A DNA stretch of 34,079 bases from Phycisphaerales bacterium (GTDB taxonomy: Bacteria; Planctomycetota; Phycisphaerae; Phycisphaerales; UBA1924). The stretch is from positions 1 to 34,079 of the forward strand of contig JAJDDE010000076.1 in NCBI GenBank assembly GCA_029260475.1, written 5' to 3'. The notes beneath the pieces were generated by a model. That model searched no databases. It saw nothing but the letters and a program-made list of their open reading frames with translations, and had not been told where the DNA came from. This document shows positions 15,866-22,022 of this stretch, in pieces (position 1 is the stretch's first letter; the number at the start of each line of letters is the position of its first letter). A program made the translations under genes and the position numbers.

Positions 15866-16460
15866 CCACAATCTCCCCAGCACGTTTAGGCGGTTCGCTA
15901 CCCAATTCCCCGGCGTCGTGGCGTGCCACGAGAACATGGCCAAGGCGGTAGACGCTGCGGGGCCGCTCGATGCCAAGACCCGTGCCCTGATCAAAATCGG
16001 GATCTGTGTGGGCGCGGAAATGGAGTCCGCGCTGCGGAGCCACGTCCAGAGCGCCAGGCAAGCAGGAGCCACCAAGCCCGAGATCGAGCAAGCCATACTC
16101 CAGGCCATGAACACGTGTGGGTTTCACCGAACGGTCGCGGCGTGGAGCTGGGCGCAGATTCAATTCCAGCGTGACGACCACTCCGAGGCCGCAGGTCCAG
16201 CCGGTGCGAGCGCTGTGCGGATTTCCGTCAAGCTCTTTGGGCCGCAGGCTCACGTCGCCAACACCGACGAGGTCCGGCTCACATTCGAACACGACCCCAC
16301 GTGCGCACAGGTGCTCGATGCGCTGGGCGATTCGTGCCCCGAGATCAGTCGTACGTTGTCCGGCTCGCGACTCGCCGTCAACCAGGGCTTCGCAACGCCC
16401 GAGGCAATCGTTCGCGAATCAGACGAGGTGGCGCTCATCGGGCTTGTGGGTGGTGGGTAG
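15858..16460 (+). CDS. moaD: Fusion of a carboxymuconolactone-decarboxylase-like domain with MoaD
   Basis: A 200-residue two-domain protein. Residues about 1-100 form a CMD/AhpD-like helical domain (LDAKTRALIKIGICVGAEME, then SHVQSARQAGATKPEIEQAI). It lacks the CxxC/Cys-His redox pair of AhpD; only the His of the usual CxxxH survives. Residues about 116-200 are a MoaD/ThiS-like beta-grasp domain (VRISVKLFGPQ, LAVNQGF, DEVALIGLVGGG) that ends in the Gly-Gly tail needed for thiocarboxylation. The MoaD part would be the sulfur carrier of molybdopterin synthase, with MoaE encoded 11 nt downstream. No separate moaD is present in the window, so the fusion is probably the working copy. What the CMD domain does here is unknown. 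Confidence 0.88.
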   Translation: MTDHNLPSTFRRFATQFPGVVACHENMAKAVDAAGPLDAKTRALIKIGICVGAEMESALRSHVQSARQAGATKPEIEQAILQAMNTCGFHRTVAAWSWAQIQFQRDDHSEAAGPAGASAVRISVKLFGPQAHVANTDEVRLTFEHDPTCAQVLDALGDSCPEISRTLSGSRLAVNQGFATPEAIVRESDEVALIGLVGGG

Positions 16461-16471
16461 GTACGCAACAC

Positions 16472-16915
16472 ATGGATACAGAGAAGAACATTAGAATATC
16501 GATCACGGAAGGACCGCTCCCCGCACTCCACAGCACCCCCACCAACCGATTGTCGTGCGAGGGTGCCGGGGCGATGCTCCGCTTCGACGGCATCGTTCGC
16601 CCGACAGAAGACGATCGCCCCATCGACGGTATCGCGTACGAGGCGTACGAGCCGATGGCCCAGAACGCACTCCGCGAGCTCGCACGCACTGCGATTGAGA
16701 AGTTCGGAGTGCTGGCGATCACCGTCGAGCACAGCAAAGGCATGGTCCCAAATTCCATGTGCTCATTCCGGTTACAGGTGGCCTCCACCCACCGGAAGGA
16801 AGGCTTGGCGGCCTTAGACTGGTTCATTGATGAGATGAAGCGCGACGTCCCACTTTGGAAACACCATGCCTGGTCCAGCGTGCTCCCAAACAGCGAGGAG
16901 GTCAACGATGCATGA
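16472..16915 (+). CDS. moaE: Molybdopterin synthase catalytic subunit MoaE
   Basis: A 147-residue MoaE that, with thiocarboxylated MoaD, adds the dithiolene sulfurs to cPMP. MLRFDGIVRP near residue 32, GIAYEAYEPMAQNALREL near residues 52-69, ASTHRKEG near residue 109 and KRDVPLWKHHAW near residues 127-138 match the conserved blocks, including the two catalytic-site lysines in the last one. The ATG at 16472 follows the CMD-MoaD stop closely; no strong Shine-Dalgarno is seen. The stop overlaps moeA out of phase (moeA ATG at 16908). Confidence 0.95.
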   Translation: MDTEKNIRISITEGPLPALHSTPTNRLSCEGAGAMLRFDGIVRPTEDDRPIDGIAYEAYEPMAQNALRELARTAIEKFGVLAITVEHSKGMVPNSMCSFRLQVASTHRKEGLAALDWFIDEMKRDVPLWKHHAWSSVLPNSEEVNDA

Positions 16916-18140
16916 TCCCTCCAGTACTTTGCGCCACCGCGCTCAACACCCCGATCTCGCGTGCGCCGAATTGACGGACACACTTGGCGCAGTCGGAACC
17001 GAGACCATCTCGCTCGCGGAAGCGTCGGGACGTGTACTTGCGGAGCAGGTATTCGCCGATCGCGACAGTCCCCCATGCGATGTTTCATCGATGGACGGGT
17101 ACGGCGTGCGCATCGCCGATGCAAATATGGGCCCGCTCCCGGTCTCGGGAGAGGTGCTCATGGGAGAGCGCCCGACGGAATTGCCGCCCGGGCACGCCGT
17201 CAAGGTCTTTACCGGCGGGCCTGTTCCGACGGGGGTGGAGTGCATCGTGCGGCGCGAACTCACCGATGAACGCGCCGTCTCTCGCGATGGCGTCGTCACC
17301 ATCCCCGCGGACGCGGACGATCTCTACCCGGGCGCGTACATCCGGCGTAAGGGCGAGAATATCAAGCGAGGCGCCGCGGTCATCGATCCGGGCGTAGCCA
17401 TCTCACCGGCGCACGTCTCCGCGCTCGCTGCGTTCGGGTACGACACGGTGCGCGTGTTCAAGCGGGTGCGAGTGACGCTGCTGATTACAGGGAACGAGCT
17501 GCGTGATACGGGTGTCTCCTCCTCCGAATTCACCATACGAGATTCCAACGGCCCCGCCCTGTGCGCACTATTCGCGCAGCGCCCGTGGATCGATGTCATC
17601 GCGTGCGACCGCGTTACTGACGAACGAAGCGTGCTGCTCAACAAGGCCGACGGCGCGCTGCGAACAAGCGACGCGGTTGTGTTCACAGGCGGCGTTTCGA
17701 TGGGAGATCACGACTACGTTCCCGGTGTGCTCGATGAACTCGGTGTGCGGACGATCTTCCACACACTCCCTATCAGGCCCGGAAAGCCCCTCTTGGGCGC
17801 CGTCGGCGCCGAGGGACAGGCGGTGCTCGGGCTCCCGGGCAACCCCGCGTCCGCACTCACCACCATGCTCCGCCTGGGCATGGGCGTTCTCGCGAAGAGA
17901 GCCGGGCTCACAGGCAACCCGGTGCAACCTCGGAGCGTGCGCATCGCGAACGCGGACGAAAAACAACTCCACTTGTGGTGGTTCCGCCCGGTCCGCCGAC
18001 GCGACGCCAACGCGGTGGAACTCGTCAGCACGAACGGATCCGGAGACCTCGCGGCGCTCGCCAACTCGGACGGATTCGTGCAGCAAGCACAGGGCAAGAC
18101 CATCGAGCACACCTCCGAGTACTGGGGCTGGACACCGTGA
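16908..18140 (+). CDS. moeA: Molybdopterin molybdenumtransferase MoeA
   Basis: A 410-residue MoeA/gephyrin-E-like enzyme that inserts molybdate into adenylylated molybdopterin. Family blocks in order are SSMDGYGVRIADA near residue 61, KVFTGGPVPTGVECIV near residue 100, TGNELRDTG near residue 195, VVFTGGVSMGDHDYV near residue 258 (the MoCF-binding loop), PIRPGKPLLGAV, and GLPGNPASALTTMLR near residue 309. GAGGAGG before the ATG at 16908 supports that start, which lies within the last codons of moaE. Length is typical. Confidence 0.95.
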   Translation: MHDPSSTLRHRAQHPDLACAELTDTLGAVGTETISLAEASGRVLAEQVFADRDSPPCDVSSMDGYGVRIADANMGPLPVSGEVLMGERPTELPPGHAVKVFTGGPVPTGVECIVRRELTDERAVSRDGVVTIPADADDLYPGAYIRRKGENIKRGAAVIDPGVAISPAHVSALAAFGYDTVRVFKRVRVTLLITGNELRDTGVSSSEFTIRDSNGPALCALFAQRPWIDVIACDRVTDERSVLLNKADGALRTSDAVVFTGGVSMGDHDYVPGVLDELGVRTIFHTLPIRPGKPLLGAVGAEGQAVLGLPGNPASALTTMLRLGMGVLAKRAGLTGNPVQPRSVRIANADEKQLHLWWFRPVRRRDANAVELVSTNGSGDLAALANSDGFVQQAQGKTIEHTSEYWGWTP

Positions 18141-18631
18141 CCGAGCACTCCTCTCGCAATCCGTTCACGCATCTCAACGACCAGGGCGCGGCTCGCATGG
18201 TGGACGTCACCGAGAAGCCCGCGACCGTTCGGCGCGCGGTCGCCGAAGCGGTCGTCCGGGTGAGCGATGAACTCGCCGACGCGATCCGTGCCGACAACGT
18301 CAAGAAGGGCAACGTGCTCGAGATTGCCCGGCTCGCGGGCATCCAGGGCGCCAAGCACACCTCCCTGCTGATCCCGCTCTGCCATCCGCTGCCGATCGAC
18401 GCGGTCAGGGTCGAACTCACCCTCGAAAAGAGCACCGTCACGATCCACGCTGAGGTGAAGACCACATGGAAGACCGGCGTCGAGATGGAAGCCCTCACCG
18501 CGGTGACGACCGCGGCACTGACGATCATCGACACCGGCAAAGCGATCGACAAAGGAATCGTCATCGAGCGCATCCGTCTCCTCTCAAAGACCGGCGGGAA
18601 AAGCGGCGACTATCTCGCACCGAGTCTCTGA
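18137..18631 (+). CDS. moaC: Cyclic pyranopterin monophosphate synthase MoaC
   Basis: A 164-residue MoaC that works after MoaA to form cPMP. MVDVTEKPATVRRAVAEA near residue 22, KHTSLLIPLCHPLPID near residue 73 (active-site His and the CHPL motif), TGVEMEALTAVTTAALTIID near residue 115 and IRLLSKTGGKSGDY at the end are all intact. The start is a GTG overlapping the moeA stop as GTGA, which implies coupled translation. Confidence 0.97.
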   Translation: MTEHSSRNPFTHLNDQGAARMVDVTEKPATVRRAVAEAVVRVSDELADAIRADNVKKGNVLEIARLAGIQGAKHTSLLIPLCHPLPIDAVRVELTLEKSTVTIHAEVKTTWKTGVEMEALTAVTTAALTIIDTGKAIDKGIVIERIRLLSKTGGKSGDYLAPSL

Positions 18632-18668
18632 TCCCCGAGGCAAGGCCTCTCCACGAACGGGTTTCCTC

Positions 18669-19262
18669 ATGGACCGTCTCTCCCCACCGATCACCGTCAC
18701 CGTGCTCACCGTGTCAGACCGGTGTTCCCGCGGCGAAACCACCGACACCTCCGGACCCGGCCTCCAGGACATCTGTCGCGATCAACTCGGCGCCACGGTC
18801 ATCGGCACGCGGTGTGTCCCCGACGAGCCGGCCGACATCACAGAGGCAATCCGCAATTGGGCTTTGCAAGGCGTGTGTGGGGGTCAGCACGCGCGTGTGA
18901 AACCGGATCTCATCATCACCACCGGGGGCACCGGCCTCGCCCCGCGCGACGTGACCCCCGAGGCCACGGCGTCCGTCTTAGAACGCCGGCACCCCGCCCT
19001 GCTCGAACTCGCTCGGTTGCGCTGCTATCAGATCACCCCGCGGACGTTCCTCTCGCGGGGTGAGTGCGGGACCCTCGCGCGTTCCCTCATCATCAACCTC
19101 CCCGGTTCTGTGCGCGGCAGTTCCGAGACGCTCGGCGCCATACTCGACATCCTCCCACACGCCATCGAGACCCTCCGTGGCGATGTCCAGGACGACGGCA
19201 GAACGGATGTCACGCCGACAACCGGAAGAGTCATCCAGCATCACGACAAGGGCGGGGCGTGA
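18669..19262 (+). CDS. mogA: Molybdopterin adenylyltransferase (MogA/MoaB family)
   Basis: A 197-residue MogA/MoaB-family protein that would adenylylate molybdopterin before MoeA acts. VTVLTVSDRCSRGETTDTSG opens the fold, IITTGGTGLAPRDVTPEAT near residues 78-96 is the molybdopterin-binding signature, and INLPGSVRGSSETL near residue 141 is the second family motif. It starts 37 nt after moaC with a weak ribosome site; the transporter GTG overlaps its stop. I call it MogA rather than MoaB because there is a single copy beside moeA, but the two are hard to separate by eye. Confidence 0.92.
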   Translation: MDRLSPPITVTVLTVSDRCSRGETTDTSGPGLQDICRDQLGATVIGTRCVPDEPADITEAIRNWALQGVCGGQHARVKPDLIITTGGTGLAPRDVTPEATASVLERRHPALLELARLRCYQITPRTFLSRGECGTLARSLIINLPGSVRGSSETLGAILDILPHAIETLRGDVQDDGRTDVTPTTGRVIQHHDKGGA

Positions 19263-20554
19263 CGCACCGAGTCACCCAAGGCGCACACGACTCCGAGCAC
19301 GGGAACCAAGCACGCTGGTGGGGACGATGGTTCGCGCCGCGCGAATGGGCCGGATCTCTCGCCGACCTGGGCACGTTCCTTCCTCTGGCGCTCGGGGTGT
19401 CGGTCGCGTGCGGTCTCGACCTCGCGGTGATCTTCGTCGGCGCGGCGCTCATGTGCGTTACGAGCGCCCTCCTCTTTCGCCAGCCGATCCCACCCCAGCC
19501 CATGAAGGCGATCGCCGCGATAGCCATCGCAGGCGGTGTACCCGCCGGAGCGATCGCGGCATCCGGGATCTGGATGGGCCTCTTCCTCGTCGTGCTCGTC
19601 GTCACCGGGCTTGTCGAACACGCCTTGAAGTTCATCCCCAAACCGGTCGTGATCGCGGTCCAGGTCGCGGTTGGGTTCAAACTCTTACTCGCGGCATTGT
19701 CCGCGGTCCTCACCGGCGACGGATCGCTCGGCACGGGAGAGCCCTTGCCGCTTCTCGGGTGGGACAGCATCCTCATCGCGCTCATTGCGCTTTCGCTGTT
19801 CATGTTCTGCAAGAAGATGCTACTCGTCCTCCCGCTCGTCTTCCTCGCGGGCATCGGCATCGCATGGGCGTCCGGCGAACTCATCGGCCCGATGATCACG
19901 CCGGCGCTCCCCACCCCTGGCCTGGTCACGATGACGCGAGAGCATTGGATCTCGGGCCTCGTGGATCTCGCGGGTGTGCAGTTCCCGCTCACGCTGCTGA
20001 ATTCTGTCGTCGCGGTCTGCGCGCTGAGCGCTCGGTACTTCCCCGACCACCCGGTCCCCCCACGCAGGATGGCCGCCGGCGTGGCCGGCTTGAATCTCCT
20101 CATCTCACCACTCGGTGCCATGCCCATGTGCTACGGCTCGGGAGGGCTCGCCGCGCAACACTGTTTCGGCGCACGCACCGGCGGCGCACCGATCATCCTC
20201 GGCTTCTTCTTGCTCGTCACCGCCGTCCTCTTCGGCCCGACCCTCACGAGCATCCTGATGGCGTATCCCAGGTCCATCCTCGCGATGATGCTGGTCCCCG
20301 CTGCCGTGGCGCTCATCCGCTTCCTGTTCGATATACGAGACGCCCGCTCGCTCGCGATCGTAGTTCCAGCGGTGCTCGTAGCACTCTGTTCAAACATGCT
20401 GTGGGGGTTCCTCACCGGGATGGCCCTGGCGAGCACCCTACGGCTGAGCCGCGGAGCGCCCGTACTTCAGCGTGCTCCGGGCGATACGCTCGACACTGGC
20501 ACCGTCAACGAAACCAACGCAACCATGAGAAACGACGACCCGGATGCCCGATGA
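19259..20554 (+). CDS. MOT1-type sulfate/molybdate transporter
   Basis: A 431-residue membrane protein with about ten to twelve hydrophobic helices. It has the signatures of the MOT1 family of molybdate transporters related to SulP: GSLADLGTFLPLALG near residue 31, PIPPQPMKAIAAIAIAGGVP near residue 78, and CYGSGGLAAQHCFGARTGG near residue 291. Placement at the end of a complete cofactor operon points to molybdate rather than sulfate. The start is a GTG overlapping the mogA stop (GTGA) after GGGCGGGG. No ModABC system is visible, so this may be the cassette's sole molybdate importer. Confidence 0.9.
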   Translation: MTHRVTQGAHDSEHGNQARWWGRWFAPREWAGSLADLGTFLPLALGVSVACGLDLAVIFVGAALMCVTSALLFRQPIPPQPMKAIAAIAIAGGVPAGAIAASGIWMGLFLVVLVVTGLVEHALKFIPKPVVIAVQVAVGFKLLLAALSAVLTGDGSLGTGEPLPLLGWDSILIALIALSLFMFCKKMLLVLPLVFLAGIGIAWASGELIGPMITPALPTPGLVTMTREHWISGLVDLAGVQFPLTLLNSVVAVCALSARYFPDHPVPPRRMAAGVAGLNLLISPLGAMPMCYGSGGLAAQHCFGARTGGAPIILGFFLLVTAVLFGPTLTSILMAYPRSILAMMLVPAAVALIRFLFDIRDARSLAIVVPAVLVALCSNMLWGFLTGMALASTLRLSRGAPVLQRAPGDTLDTGTVNETNATMRNDDPDAR

Positions 20555-21093
20555 CCTACAACGACCGGCGTACACCCTGGCCGGTGGGAAGAGCTCTCGA
20601 TTCGGTGCGGACAACTCGCCCGGTTTGTATCGCCTGTGGCCAGCTCCGTCACTACGGTCGCTGAGCATGAAAGTGGCTATCACGACCTGGGTGTGCGAAC
20701 AATCGCCGACGCGCACCAAAGAACCGGACCCTTCACTGGTATGTACGCCGCTTTGACGAACACACACCTGTCCTGATGTGGCAACGGATCGCCATCGAGG
20801 GGACTCGTGCTCTCTGGCGACCCGGTCTCTTTGAATGCACGTGGTGCGAGATCCTCGCGCAACACCGCAGCGGCCCTGCACGCGCCATCGCGTTTCGGCA
20901 CGACAAGTGGGAGCCCCTGTTCGGGCTGCATCGGACCGATCTGTTGCGCGATGTGACGCTTCGCATTGAGGCACGGTTGCACTCACTGCAGCGCCTACTG
21001 GATGATCTGCGGGCGTTCGCGGTAGAGCCCCCGGAGGGCTGGCCGAGCGTATTGCAAGTCAACACACCGGTCGCTGGATCGAATCCTGCCTAG
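20544..21093 (+). pseudogene. mobA: Decayed mobA (molybdenum cofactor guanylyltransferase)
   Basis: Pieces of one MobA are spread over three frames. The start at 20544, overlapping the transporter stop, gives the NTP motif YTLAGGKSSRFGAD. The frame then shifts with about 15-20 residues lost, and from about 20618 another frame reads VASSVTTVAEHESGYHDLGV, then TIADAHQRTGPFTGMYAAL. That frame meets a stop at 20774-20776, then gives LVLSGDPVSL, close to the MobA metal motif. A further shift leads to AIAFRHDKWEPLFGLHRTDL and WPSVLQVNTP, the MobA C-terminus. The last residues (VAGSNPA) are a translation of the tRNA-derived repeat, not MobA. At least two frameshifts and a nonsense change make it non-functional unless there are sequencing errors. 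Confidence 0.85.
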
Positions 21094-21101
21094 GGCGCTT
21101 C
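21067..21101 (+). repeat. Right copy of the tRNA-Arg 3'-end repeat (putative attR)
   Basis: A degenerate copy of 3486-3520 in direct orientation: CCGGTCGCTGG, TCGAATCC, GCC, GGG and GCTTC are identical blocks separated by single or double mismatches. No acceptor 5' strand, D arm or anticodon arm precedes it; the mobA C-terminus runs straight into it, so it is not a tRNA gene. A weak GGCC/GGCC hairpin at 21117-21129 follows, resembling the terminator behind the real tRNA. Confidence 0.65.
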
Positions 21102-21246
21102 CACCGTCGATCTAACGGCCCACAAGGCCTTGTCCGACGTAAGGGGTTCTCAAATCCCGGGATCCGAACTATCGTGACGCCCTGCACGCCCGGCGGTGGC
21201 GTGGAATGAGGTTTGTGACGCGGTGGTAGGCGTCGGGAGGTGATCG

Positions 21247-22008
21247 ATGGTGGGAACTGACAACGGCTCTATCGAATCGCGCCTCGCGATACTCGAGCGT
21301 TCGGTGCGCCGGACGCGGGTGATTGCGGCGGGGCTGTTGTGCGGGCTGATCGCGTTGCCGCTGCTCGCGCTGGGGCCCGGGGCGAGCCTAGTGCGGGCCG
21401 ACCGTGTTGATGCGCGTGAGGTGAACCTCGTCGATGACGCGGGGAACATGGTGATGTCGCTGAGTTCCGATGCCGGCGGGTCGCTGGCGATGTATCGGCC
21501 CGACGGCGACGTGGCGCTCGCGCTGGGCGAGCGCACCGGGACGCGTCACATGGTGCACCTGGGCGACCCGGGGATGCGCGGGTGGGGGGTGCTGGGCGAG
21601 GTGGACCCTGATGATCGCGCGAATCCCGCGGCTCGGGCGGTCGATGGTGTTCACGCGACGCCCGATCGCGGGCCCGAGGCCGCGGCGACGCTGCGCCCGC
21701 TTGAAAGCGCGACCGATGCGCAGCGCGCCGAAGCGATGGCGCTGGTCTCGCGTGGCTGGGTGTACCAGATGCCCAGGCCCAAGAGTTCGAGCGCCGCGTG
21801 GGGGCGGATGGACCGGCGGGCGACGTGGTTCAGCGGGTACTGGAAGAACCAGGAGACGGGCGCGGTGTCGTCGGTGGTGCCGAACACCACCAACGGGTAC
21901 GCGGGCGACGGCGTCGAGGTCCCCGAGTGGTATTACGGCGCGAAGTCGCTGGCGCCCTCGGTCCTCGAGTGGCTCTGCTCGCGTGAGGGCGGCGTGCCGC
22001 CGCAATAG
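21247..22008 (+). CDS. Membrane-anchored protein of unknown function
   Basis: A 253-residue protein I do not recognise. A short cytoplasmic start with many charged residues is followed by one hydrophobic helix at about residues 26-46 (VIAAGLLCGLIALPLLALG), so the rest is probably outside the inner membrane. After it, ADRVDAREVNLVDDAGNMVMSLS and the stretch to about residue 110 look like repeats of short beta-strands with Asp-Gly turns, as in 'LVDAxGxxR' domains of other secreted unknowns. The C-terminal half is rich in Arg, Trp and Gly. GGGAGGTG lies just before the ATG. It is the first gene outside the right tRNA repeat and converges on the pullulanase gene with a 14-nt gap. Confidence 0.72.
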   Translation: MVGTDNGSIESRLAILERSVRRTRVIAAGLLCGLIALPLLALGPGASLVRADRVDAREVNLVDDAGNMVMSLSSDAGGSLAMYRPDGDVALALGERTGTRHMVHLGDPGMRGWGVLGEVDPDDRANPAARAVDGVHATPDRGPEAAATLRPLESATDAQRAEAMALVSRGWVYQMPRPKSSSAAWGRMDRRATWFSGYWKNQETGAVSSVVPNTTNGYAGDGVEVPEWYYGAKSLAPSVLEWLCSREGGVPPQ

Positions 22009-22022
22009 CGATCAACGGCTGA

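Noticed and set aside
21067-21101. A second tRNA gene at the right repeat
   Set aside because: No D arm or anticodon arm precedes it, the T loop has lost its conserved first T, and the T stem has a mismatch.
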